From: JALVDI01 sp039186435
Lineage (GTDB): Bacteria; Myxococcota_A; Polyangia; Polyangiales; Houyiibacteriaceae
Assembly: GCA_039186435.1 (NCBI GenBank)
Contig: JBCDAA010000001.1
Coordinates: forward strand, 1-64,000
Reading direction: 5' to 3'
DNA: 64,000 bases
Shown here: in pieces, positions 35,635-43,488 of the stretch
Numbering within the stretch: the stretch's first letter is position 1
Layout: each line of letters opens with the position of its first letter
The notes under the pieces: model-generated
Databases searched by the model: none
The model's input: the letters and a program-made list of their open reading frames with translations, nothing else
Told to the model about the DNA's origin: nothing
Translations under genes and position numbers: made by a program

Positions 35635-35823
35635 ATGGGGCGTTTGTTGCTCAGCCTGCAGGTGATGACGTTGCTGGCGGGATGCGACCCCACCAGCCAC
35701 TGCGCGCGCCACCGCGAGAGTGCCCAGTCTCGGAATGGTCTCGATGTGCGCTGTCAGCGCTGCTGCTGGGAGTACGGGCAGGATGGGCATTTCGATGCGG
35801 AAGGCGTTTGCCGGTGTCGCTGA
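35635..35823 (+). CDS. small Cys-rich lipoprotein
   Basis: 62 residues. The ATG directly follows the TAG stop of the peptidase with no gap, so translation is probably coupled. The signal peptide and lipobox (LLSLQVMTLLAGC) are clear, and the mature peptide of about 45 residues has Cys pairs (CQRCCWEYGQDG, GVCRCR) that could bind metal or form disulfides. I know no family. Its tight coupling suggests a partner or inhibitor of the peptidase, which is inference. Confidence 0.65.
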   Translation: MGRLLLSLQVMTLLAGCDPTSHCARHRESAQSRNGLDVRCQRCCWEYGQDGHFDAEGVCRCR

Positions 35824-35853
35824 GCTCCTCGCCTGCGATCGACGAAGAATTGC

Positions 35854-36507
35854 GTGGCTGACCTCCCGCCGCCGCGACGGGTGCGATGTGTCGTGCTGCC
35901 GGACGGCCGCTTACTCTGCGGATCGGAGTTTGAGCTGACGACGCTGATCGCGGAGGTGCAGAAACGACAGTCGCCGTTCGAGGTGGTGCTTTTGCTTGGG
36001 GCGATGCTGGTTGCGATCGCGATTTCGGATGGCTTCCTTGCGCTTGCCGCCATCGGTGGCGTTGCCGCGGTCATCGTTCTCCTGTGGTTTGCGGTCCGTT
36101 CGAGTCGGGCAACGGCGTCGCGGGAGCGTGCGCTCTGGTTTGGCGTGGACGGTGTTCTCTTTCCGGAGCGATTTGCTCGCCACGATCAGATCGCGTCCGC
36201 GACGGTGGACGATCGACGCGTCGTTTTTGAGATTCGATCCTCTCGCGGAGTGCAGACGAAGACGCTGACGTTCGTGGACGCGGAGAAGGCGGAAGAGGTT
36301 TTCCGCACCTATCGCGCACGTCGGACGCACTTCGAAAGGCTCACCGCGACGGAGCCGGCGCTTGCGCGGGAGGGGTACCGACAAACTCGAGTGGAGGGAA
36401 CGCGAACCGAAGTTGGCAGACTCCTGATGGGGGAGCTTTGGGCGGAGGACGCCGACGACGACGTGGTGGAAGCGATCCGGCAGCATCTCGCCGAGGGTCG
36501 CGAGTAG
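35854..36507 (+). CDS. hypothetical two-TM membrane protein
   Basis: 217 residues from a GTG start. A short N-terminal soluble part with two Cys (RCVVLPDGRLLCGSEFEL) precedes two adjacent membrane segments (FEVVLLLGAMLVAIAISDGFLAL and AIGGVAAVIVLLWFAV), then a cytoplasmic domain that looks PH-like (ALWFGVDGVLFPERFARHDQIASATVDDRRVVFEI). The overall layout, with a membrane hairpin and a strand-rich domain that reads as a YdbS/PH-type fold, also occurs in the protein at 50687-51163. Function is unknown. It is the last gene before the sterol operon. Confidence 0.75.
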   Translation: MADLPPPRRVRCVVLPDGRLLCGSEFELTTLIAEVQKRQSPFEVVLLLGAMLVAIAISDGFLALAAIGGVAAVIVLLWFAVRSSRATASRERALWFGVDGVLFPERFARHDQIASATVDDRRVVFEIRSSRGVQTKTLTFVDAEKAEEVFRTYRARRTHFERLTATEPALAREGYRQTRVEGTRTEVGRLLMGELWAEDADDDVVEAIRQHLAEGRE

Positions 36508-36858
36508 GCCAACCGTCCGAGGTGCGTCTCAGAACGGGTGGGTGGCCCAACCTCGGCCTTTGGTCGAATCGCGGAAAACCACGTGTCAAAACAGGTGGGT
36601 GGCCTCGACTTGGCCTGGACTCGGTCCGTCCGAGGTGCGAACCCCGGTCGCGGGCGCCGAGGCGTAACAGAACGGAAACATTAGGATTCTTGTTCGATAC
36701 CGCCGCGCCACCCCGGCTCGCACCGCCAGGGGAACGACTCGCCGGAGCCCAAGCCGGCTCGCCGGATAGTCTCCCGCGCTCGACACAGCCCCTGCTACCC
36801 ACCTGCTGCGCAAAAGTGTGCGGTGTTGCCGCCGTCGCACTGTGCAGAAGGTGCACAC
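36508..36858. other. 351-base gap before the sterol operon, likely its promoter region
   Basis: No gene is supported here. It holds two exact copies of the dispersed element (36515 and 36628) and a 15-bp direct repeat, AACRGGTGGGTGGCC, at 36533-36547 and 36590-36604. A relatively A/T-rich patch (GGAAACATTAGGATTCTTG) lies near 36672-36692. The operon's promoter must lie here or further upstream, but no sigma-70-like box pair is convincing. The direct repeats could be operator sites; this is inference. Confidence 0.5.
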
Positions 36859-39800
36859 ATGAACCTTGCGAACAACTACGACGTGGTGGTGGTGGGTGCG
36901 GGACCGGCTGGAACCGGAGCCGCCGCAGGACACGCGTGCCGCGGCGCCCGCGTTTTGCTGCTCGAGGCCAACCCCAAGGCGTCCCATCGCTTTGCCGGCG
37001 AGTGGATTCACCACACCGGCCGCGCCGTCCTCGAGCGAATGGGGCTCGCGCCCCAGGCTGCCACCGCCCACCACCCGCCGTGCCGGGGCTTCGCTGTCTT
37101 CCCCGACGACGGCTCCGAACCGATTCAGCTTCACTACGCGGACGGCACCCTCGGGTTTTCCTCCGAGCACGGCGAGCTCGTAGAGGAGCTCCGGGCTCGT
37201 GCCGTCGCGATGGATGGCATCACCTACCTCGAGCGCGCCCGGGTCACGTCGGTCGGCGCGGACTCGGTCACCTTCAAGTACAAAGGCGGGCAGGAAACCG
37301 TTCGCGCGGGTCGCATCGTCGCCGCCGACGGCCGCTCCTCGGTCGTGCGCAGGTCTCTTCGCGCGGAAGATCAAAGCGACGTCCTCAGCCACATGGCGGG
37401 CGTAGAGCTTCACGGCACACTCCCCTTCGAGGGTTTCGGCCACGTATTGCTCGGCGGACCGGGCCCGGTTTTGCTCTACCGCATTGCCGAAAATCGTATC
37501 CGCGCATGCATCGACATTCCGGTGGGTGCCCCGGGCGCTCGCCGCGACGCGCGCTTTCTTTGGGACGCGTTCGCGCCCCGCTTTCCGGCGCAGCTTCGTG
37601 GCGCGCTTCGAGAGGCTCTCGAGTCCCGCCGCGTGTCCTGGGCCTGCAATCGCTTCATGCCGCGGACGTTTTACGGCGAGGGTCGCATCGCTCTCATCGG
37701 AGACGCGGTCGGCTTCTACCACCCGCTTACGGCAAGTGGGATCACGATCGGCCTCAAGGACGCCGAAGCGCTGGTTGCAAGCGATACGGTCGCCGAGTAC
37801 GCGCGCACTCGTGAGCCCCAGAGCTACGTTCCCGAACTCCTCGCGAACGCTCTCAACCAGGTCTTCATGCGGGAAGACGAGAGCGCGGAAGCGATTCGGC
37901 GCGCCGTCTTTGAGATGTGGCGCGGTCACGCGGACGAACGCGAGCGGACGATGCGAATCCTCGCGGGCGACGAGGTTCGCGTGGACCAGTTTGGGGCAGC
38001 GTTCTTTCGTGTCGCGATCCGCGCGGTGCGCGACGTCGCCAAGGACAACCCGCGCACGCTCCGCCGCTTTGTGGAGTGGAGTCAGTGGCCGGGCGCGACG
38101 CTTGTTCCCGACCGCATTCGTCGCCGGATTCGCCCGGCGAGCAGCACCAACCACCCGCTGAAGGGCCTCCGTTTTGCGCCGACGCCTTTCTCCTTTGCGG
38201 AGGCGGAAGCGCCGAAGCTGACGGTAACGGTGGACGTCGACCGGATGCTCTCGCGGATCGACGACGAAGACATTCGCGCCCTTCCGGCGGTGGAGGCCCG
38301 CGCCGAGGCGCTTCGCTACGCGGTTGCAGAGCGAAACGTCGACGCGATCATGGAAGCGACGGAGCGCCTGCTCTCGGTTTGCATCGACACGACCTCGGGC
38401 GCTCGGGCCGCGGCTAGCGCGCTTCGGGATCTCAAGGACGCGTTTCCGGGGCTGCTCGCGGTCGAGGTTCGCCGAACGGAGTTGGCGATCCAAACGTTTC
38501 TTCGCGGACTCCAGGCCGAACGCGGGGCGTTCGGAACCCTCCGCGAAACGGCCGAAGCAATGGAAGCGCTGGTCGCCACCGGCGTTCCGGTATTTCACGC
38601 ATCCGTCCGGCGGGCGTTTCGCTCCCTCGGCGCCGCGCAGCGTCCTGACGGAAGCTGGGACGGCGATGCTGCGACGACGGCCGTGGTCGCGCGCGCGCTC
38701 CTCGCAACGCGCTGCCCTCTTTTCGAAGCAGCCGAGCACGGGCTTTCGTTCCTGAACGATGCGGTGGTGCTCGACGCGACTGCAGGTGAAGCGCTTCGTC
38801 TCTACCGTGACCTGCGCACGATGCGGGTGACGCCCGTCAAGGCGCGCGGCGACGCGACCAAGGCGTCGAACGAAGACCACGCCTACTGCAAGGAGAGCCT
38901 CCTCGCGGTCTCGCGCAGCTTTGCCCGACCGATCGAAATGCTGCCTGGCGATCTTCGCACGGCCGTTACGTGCGGCTATCTCCTCTGCCGCATCGCCGAC
39001 ACGGTGGAAGACAACGCGTTCTTCTCGACGGAAGAGCGCGACGAGCGCTACGCGACCTTCCTTCGGGCGCTCGGCGGCGACGAGAACGCCATCGCAACCT
39101 TCGAGCGTCAGTTCGTGGGCATTCGCGGCAACGAGATCGAAAACGATCTCTGCCGTCACCTCTCGGTCGTGCTTCGCGTCTTCCGCACGCTCCCCGCGGG
39201 CATGCAGACGAAGACGGTCCGCTGGGTCGCTGAGATGACCCGCGGCATGCAGATCTACAGTCACCGCGACGCGGGCGACGACGGCATCGTGGCCGTGCAC
39301 ACGGTCGAAGATCTCGAGCGTTACTGCTTCTACGTCGCCGGCACCGTTGGCCACATGCTCACCGATCTCTTCGTCGAGTCCTTCGGCGAGGTTGGCACCT
39401 CGGTCGAGCACGGCCTTCGCGAGCAGGCGGAAGCCTTCGGCATCGGCCTTCAGCTCGTGAACATCCTCAAGGACGTCACCGACGACAAGGAGCGCATGGT
39501 CTCCTACGTGCCGCGCGTGTCCTGCGCGAAGCAGGGTCTGAGCCTCGACGAGCTCCTCGAGCCGCAGCGTCGCGACACGGCGCACGCGGTGGTCGCGCCG
39601 CTCTTCGACGCCGCACAGGGTCGCCTCGATCGCGCCCTCGAGTACGTGCTGCAGATCCCGAAGGAGCATCAGCCGGTGCGCCTCTTCTGTCTGCTTCCCC
39701 TTTGGATGGCGGTTCGCACGCTCGTTCACGCGCGCGGCAACGACGCGATGTTCACGACGGGCGCCGCGGTGAAGATCAGCCGCGCCGAGGTCGAGCAGCT

Positions 39801-39912
39801 CATCGGCGACTGCCTCGCGAGCGCCGGCAACGACGACCAGCTTCGGGCTCACTACGACGCGCTCTGGCGCGCGCCCGCCCTCACGACCTCCAGCAGCCTG
39901 CAGCTGAATTAG
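36859..39912 (+). CDS. squalene monooxygenase-like - squalene synthase fusion protein
   Basis: 1,017 residues from ATG 36859; AAGG seven bases before it decides the start. Residues about 6-400 form an FAD monooxygenase: dinucleotide motif VVVGAGPAGTG (near 10-20), AADGRSSVVRRSLR, and GDAVGFYHPLTASGITI (from Gly281), very like the GDAxNMRHPLTGGGMTV motif of squalene epoxidases. A linker of about 250 residues contains one prenyltransferase/QW-like unit, QRPDGSWDG at 594-602. Residues about 665-1000 are a trans-prenyl synthase: SRSFARPIEMLPG, first Asp motif DTVED at 714-718, YCFYVAGTVG, and second motif NILKDVTDD around Asp872-Asp876, as in squalene synthases. One chain could thus turn FPP into squalene and then 2,3-oxidosqualene for the cyclase three genes on. 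Confidence 0.88.
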   Translation: MNLANNYDVVVVGAGPAGTGAAAGHACRGARVLLLEANPKASHRFAGEWIHHTGRAVLERMGLAPQAATAHHPPCRGFAVFPDDGSEPIQLHYADGTLGFSSEHGELVEELRARAVAMDGITYLERARVTSVGADSVTFKYKGGQETVRAGRIVAADGRSSVVRRSLRAEDQSDVLSHMAGVELHGTLPFEGFGHVLLGGPGPVLLYRIAENRIRACIDIPVGAPGARRDARFLWDAFAPRFPAQLRGALREALESRRVSWACNRFMPRTFYGEGRIALIGDAVGFYHPLTASGITIGLKDAEALVASDTVAEYARTREPQSYVPELLANALNQVFMREDESAEAIRRAVFEMWRGHADERERTMRILAGDEVRVDQFGAAFFRVAIRAVRDVAKDNPRTLRRFVEWSQWPGATLVPDRIRRRIRPASSTNHPLKGLRFAPTPFSFAEAEAPKLTVTVDVDRMLSRIDDEDIRALPAVEARAEALRYAVAERNVDAIMEATERLLSVCIDTTSGARAAASALRDLKDAFPGLLAVEVRRTELAIQTFLRGLQAERGAFGTLRETAEAMEALVATGVPVFHASVRRAFRSLGAAQRPDGSWDGDAATTAVVARALLATRCPLFEAAEHGLSFLNDAVVLDATAGEALRLYRDLRTMRVTPVKARGDATKASNEDHAYCKESLLAVSRSFARPIEMLPGDLRTAVTCGYLLCRIADTVEDNAFFSTEERDERYATFLRALGGDENAIATFERQFVGIRGNEIENDLCRHLSVVLRVFRTLPAGMQTKTVRWVAEMTRGMQIYSHRDAGDDGIVAVHTVEDLERYCFYVAGTVGHMLTDLFVESFGEVGTSVEHGLREQAEAFGIGLQLVNILKDVTDDKERMVSYVPRVSCAKQGLSLDELLEPQRRDTAHAVVAPLFDAAQGRLDRALEYVLQIPKEHQPVRLFCLLPLWMAVRTLVHARGNDAMFTTGAAVKISRAEVEQLIGDCLASAGNDDQLRAHYDALWRAPALTTSSSLQLN

Positions 39913-39922
39913 GACAACGACG

Positions 39923-41026
39923 ATGCCTGCTTCCGACGCCCCCATTCTTGTCACCGGCGCCGCCGGCCACCTTGGCGCCAACCTCGTTCACGAACTCGTG
40001 GGCCGCGGCGAGCGCGTTCGCGTCCTCCTTCGCGCCGAAGAAAACAACGAAGCCGTTGACGGTCTCGATGTGGAGCGCGCCTTTGGCGATCTCCGCGACG
40101 CGAGCTCCCTGAAGATCGCGGTCGATGGCTGCCGCCAGGTCTTTCACGTCGCCTCGATGGTCTCGACCCTCGACGGTGACTCGGCGCACAAGCGAACCAT
40201 CTACGACACGAACGTGATGGGGACGCGGCACCTTCTGCACGCCGCGCAGCGCGCCAACGTCGATCGCTTCGTGCTGACGAGCTCCTTCAGCGCCGTTGGC
40301 TACGACCAGGATCGCACGGACCTGCCCTCCGACGAGACGAACCAGTTCTTCCCCTTCATTCAGGCGATGCCCTACGAGCGCACCAAGGTGCTCCAGGAGC
40401 ACGAGCTGCTGAAGGCGGTCGCGGAAAACGGCATGGACGCGCTCATCGTCACGAGCTGCGCCATCGTTGGCGGCCACGACTACCTGCCGTCGCGCATGGG
40501 CCGAACGCTCTGCAAGATGGCGAACCGTGAGCAGCGCGCCTACGTCGATGGCGGTTTCGAGTTCGTCGCTGCGCGCGACATCGTTGCCGGTCATCTCCTC
40601 GCGATGGAGCGCGGCCGCAAGGGTCACAAGTACATCGTCGCGACGCAGTTCATGACCCTCGACGATATTTTCGACATTCTCGAGGAGATTACGGGGCAGC
40701 CCCGACCCAAGTACCGCATTCCAACCAAGGCGCTCCTTCCGGTGGCCGAGGTTGTGAGTCGCGCGCTCTACGCGCTGAACCCTTCGTTCCCGCAGCTTTT
40801 GACGCCAGGCGCGATCCGCAAGCTTCGTCCGCGCCGTCACGCCGACACGAGCAAGGCGCGGCGCGAACTTGGCTTTCGCCCCTCGTCGCTCGAGGAAGCG
40901 TTTCGCGAGGCCTACGCGTTTCATTGGAAGCGCGGCGCTATCACGCACCCCGGTGCGAAGCGACCGAAGGTGGCGGCCGCGTCGAAAACGACCGTCTCCC
41001 CGACCTCCATTCCCATTCACGCGTGA
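39923..41026 (+). CDS. extended-SDR 3-beta-HSD-like reductase, candidate sterol SdmB
   Basis: 367 residues, 10 bases after the fusion gene, preceded by AGGA. It is an extended SDR: LVTGAAGHLGANL at the N-terminus, a VASMVSTLDGD segment, Ser in VLTSSFSAVGY and the Tyr151-xxx-Lys155 pair (YERTK). The C-terminal part (AGHLLAMERGRKGHKYIV; TSKARRELGFRPSSLEEAFREA) matches 3-beta-hydroxysteroid dehydrogenase/C-4 decarboxylase-type and HpnA-like proteins. Next to a Rieske oxygenase in a sterol operon, the most economical role is the oxidation, decarboxylation or reduction step of sterol C-4 demethylation, as for SdmB in Methylococcus; that is inference from context. Confidence 0.85.
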   Translation: MPASDAPILVTGAAGHLGANLVHELVGRGERVRVLLRAEENNEAVDGLDVERAFGDLRDASSLKIAVDGCRQVFHVASMVSTLDGDSAHKRTIYDTNVMGTRHLLHAAQRANVDRFVLTSSFSAVGYDQDRTDLPSDETNQFFPFIQAMPYERTKVLQEHELLKAVAENGMDALIVTSCAIVGGHDYLPSRMGRTLCKMANREQRAYVDGGFEFVAARDIVAGHLLAMERGRKGHKYIVATQFMTLDDIFDILEEITGQPRPKYRIPTKALLPVAEVVSRALYALNPSFPQLLTPGAIRKLRPRRHADTSKARRELGFRPSSLEEAFREAYAFHWKRGAITHPGAKRPKVAAASKTTVSPTSIPIHA

Positions 41027-41031
41027 ATCTG

Positions 41032-42195
41032 ATGAGCCGTATTTACACGCAAGACCCGAGTCGTCGTCCGCCGACCTTTGAGGAAGCGCGCAACACGCGC
41101 CAGAAGGTGCGCGCTGCCGGGATGCATCCCGACTATTGGTATCCCGCTCTCTGGGAGGGGGACCTCAAGGCTGGCGAGGTTAAAGAGGTCGTCTTTTGGC
41201 GGCGTAGCATCGCGGTCTACCGCGGGGATGACGGTCAGGTGCGAGCGGTCGAGAACCGCTGCGCGCACCGGCAGCTGAAGCTCACCGGCGGCTTCGTCGA
41301 AGGCTGCAACCTGGTTTGCCCGTACCACGGCTGGAGCCACAACGGTGAAGGCAAGGTGGTCGACATTCCGCACTCGCTCTTCGGAAAGAAGTACCCGAAG
41401 TTCAAAGTGCCCGCCGTGCCGGTCAAGATTCGCTACGGCGTCATCTGGATCTTTCCGGGCAATCCCGACAAGGCGGAGACGGTCGCGCTCCCGGAGATTC
41501 CGGAGCTGGAGGGCCGTGATCCCTGGGCGCACATCGCGGTCGACTACACCGTGTCCGCGCACCACTCGATGGTGATCGACAACGTTTCCGACTTTACCCA
41601 CGCCTACCTTCATCGGCGCTTCAAGCCCTTCTCCGACGCCCAGCTTCTCCGCTACGAGCTCATCGGTGACACCATCGAGCTCGAGTACAACACCAAGGTG
41701 GGCCGCGGCCGCTTCAGCGGGCTCTTCGTGGATCGCAAGAGCGTCGACACCGAGCACATGAAGCTCGCCTTCGAGTATCCGTACCAGCGCTCCAACACCG
41801 ACGACCAAATCAAGCACTGGCTCTTCGTGCGGCCGATCGACGAGCGCACCACGGCGACCTTCTATATTTTCTATTTCCGAAAGTTCACGATTCCGTTCAC
41901 GAGTCGTGCGATTCCAAAGCCCATCCTGAGAACCTTCCTTCGCATCGCGAAGAAGATGACGGTGGGACCGCTGCTCCAGGAAGACGCGGACGCCGTCGAC
42001 GCCGAGCAGCGCGGTTACGAAGACCATTTCGACGCTCCGATCGCGGAGCTCAATCCGGTCGTCAAAGCGTTTCAGTCGCTGACGATTCGGAAGTGGCAGG
42101 AGTACCTGGACAGCCAGGGCAAAACCTCCCTCAAGAAGAAACCAAAGAAGACGAAAACCCCGGCCGCCACCGGTTCCACAACGGCGAACGCGTAG
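41032..42195 (+). CDS. Rieske-type non-haem iron oxygenase, candidate sterol SdmA
   Basis: 387 residues from ATG 41032; an in-frame GTG at 41023 overlaps the previous TGA and is an alternative. The Rieske cluster is ligated by Cys77-x-His79 and Cys96-x2-His99 (NRCAHRQ...CPYHGWSH). The mononuclear iron site is DNVSDFTHAYLH (Asp187, His190, His194). Downstream PFTSRAIPKPILRTFLRIAKKM and a Lys-rich C-terminus follow. It belongs with Rieske sterol oxygenases (SdmA, DAF-36/Neverland type) by context and domain order. In this operon it probably oxidises a sterol C-4 methyl group; a 7-desaturase or other ring hydroxylase role is possible. A ferredoxin or reductase partner is not evident nearby. Confidence 0.87.
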   Translation: MSRIYTQDPSRRPPTFEEARNTRQKVRAAGMHPDYWYPALWEGDLKAGEVKEVVFWRRSIAVYRGDDGQVRAVENRCAHRQLKLTGGFVEGCNLVCPYHGWSHNGEGKVVDIPHSLFGKKYPKFKVPAVPVKIRYGVIWIFPGNPDKAETVALPEIPELEGRDPWAHIAVDYTVSAHHSMVIDNVSDFTHAYLHRRFKPFSDAQLLRYELIGDTIELEYNTKVGRGRFSGLFVDRKSVDTEHMKLAFEYPYQRSNTDDQIKHWLFVRPIDERTTATFYIFYFRKFTIPFTSRAIPKPILRTFLRIAKKMTVGPLLQEDADAVDAEQRGYEDHFDAPIAELNPVVKAFQSLTIRKWQEYLDSQGKTSLKKKPKKTKTPAATGSTTANA

Positions 42196-42204
42196 GAGAC
42201 AACG

Positions 42205-43488
42205 ATGGAAGAGCGCAGCTCACGGATTCCCGGTTTCTATCGCCTTGACGTGACGTCGCGGCACCACGAGCTCCAAAGCCGCTTTGGGCTGACGAGCGAC
42301 GAGGTCGACATTCTCCGGGACGGCAGCCGTCTCGACGTCGGTCGCGCGGACAAGATGGTCGAAAACTGCGTCGGCGTCTTCGGACTGCCGATCGGTCTCG
42401 GTCTCAACTTCCTCGTGAACGGCCAGGACTATGCCGTACCGATGGTGGTGGAGGAGCCGAGCGTTGTGGCCGCGGTCAGCAACATGGCGCGCACGGTGCG
42501 TCAGGTGGGCGGCTTCACAGCGGACGCGGACGACTCGCTCATGATCGGCCAGGTGCAGATCGTGGAGACGCCGGACCCGGCCGACGCCGTGGAGCGCTTG
42601 AAGGCCGCGCGCCAGGCGATCCTCGACAAGGCCAACGCCGTGCACCCAAACATGAAGCGTCGTGGCGGCGGCGCGCGGGAGATCGAGGTTCGTCTCTTCG
42701 AGGAGCCGTACCCGATGATCGTGCTTCATCTGATCGTCGACTGCGGCGAGGCGATGGGCGCAAACGCGATCAACGCGATGGCCGAGGGCGTCGCGGGTCT
42801 GGTGGAAGAGCTCAGCGGCGGCCGTGTGAACCTCCGCATCCTGTCGAATCTCGCCGATCGGCGCTGCGCGCGCGCACACTGCCGCATTCCAGAGCTGCTC
42901 CTCGCGGGCAACGGCTTTAGCGGCACCGAGGTCGCTGAGGGCATCGTGCAGGCGTACCGCTTTGCCGCGGTCGATCCCTACCGCGCGGCGACCCACAACA
43001 AGGGCGTCATGAACGGCATCGACGCGGTCGCGATCGCGACCGGCAACGACTGGCGCGGCGTCGAAGCAGGAGCCCACGCTTTTGCCGCACGCGACGGGCG
43101 CTACACCTCGCTCACGCGCTGGTGGCGGGAAGATGGTCACCTTCACGGTTCGATCGAACTTCCGATGGCCGTCGGCGTGGTCGGCGGGAGCACGAATGTG
43201 CACCCCACCATCAAGGTGATGCGAAAGATCCTCGCCATCGAAAGCGCTGCGGAGCTCGGCATGGTGATGGCGGCGGTCGGTCTTGCGCAGAACATGGGCG
43301 CCCTTCGTGCGCTCGCGACCGAAGGCATTCAGCGCGGTCACATGAGCTTGCACGCGCGGCAGATCGCGCTCGCCGCGGGCGCCGAGGGCAAGCAGGTCGA
43401 GAAGATCGCGGACCAGCTCGTCGCCATGGGCAAAGTAAAGATCGACGTCGCGCGGGACCTTCTCGAAGGTCAGCAAAAGGTCAGCTGA
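42205..43488 (+). CDS. class II 3-hydroxy-3-methylglutaryl-CoA reductase
   Basis: 427 residues, the length of class II (bacterial) HMG-CoA reductases. It reduces HMG-CoA to mevalonate, the committed step of the mevalonate route. All four catalytic residues are in context: Glu53 in ENCVGVFGLPIGLGLNFLVN, Lys266 in THNKGVMNGIDAV, Asp282 in ATGNDWRGVEAG, and His383 in MSLHARQIA. The NAD(P)-binding loop that is DAMGAN in Pseudomonas mevalonii is EAMGAN here (Glu182). Its TGA stop shares one base with the cyclase ATG (TGATG), so the two are coupled. Placement with squalene and sterol genes implies it supplies isoprenoid precursor for them. Confidence 0.96.
   Translation: MEERSSRIPGFYRLDVTSRHHELQSRFGLTSDEVDILRDGSRLDVGRADKMVENCVGVFGLPIGLGLNFLVNGQDYAVPMVVEEPSVVAAVSNMARTVRQVGGFTADADDSLMIGQVQIVETPDPADAVERLKAARQAILDKANAVHPNMKRRGGGAREIEVRLFEEPYPMIVLHLIVDCGEAMGANAINAMAEGVAGLVEELSGGRVNLRILSNLADRRCARAHCRIPELLLAGNGFSGTEVAEGIVQAYRFAAVDPYRAATHNKGVMNGIDAVAIATGNDWRGVEAGAHAFAARDGRYTSLTRWWREDGHLHGSIELPMAVGVVGGSTNVHPTIKVMRKILAIESAAELGMVMAAVGLAQNMGALRALATEGIQRGHMSLHARQIALAAGAEGKQVEKIADQLVAMGKVKIDVARDLLEGQQKVS

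Noticed and set aside
36586..39981. Long minus-strand open frame (about 1,130 codons) opposite the fusion gene
   Set aside because: It mirrors the GC-rich third-position bias of the plus-strand gene, has no family motif and would conflict with a well-supported enzyme.
41023..41034. GTG 41023 as the Rieske gene start
   Set aside because: It overlaps the previous stop as in other pairs here and cannot be excluded, but the ATG three codons on is the simpler choice.
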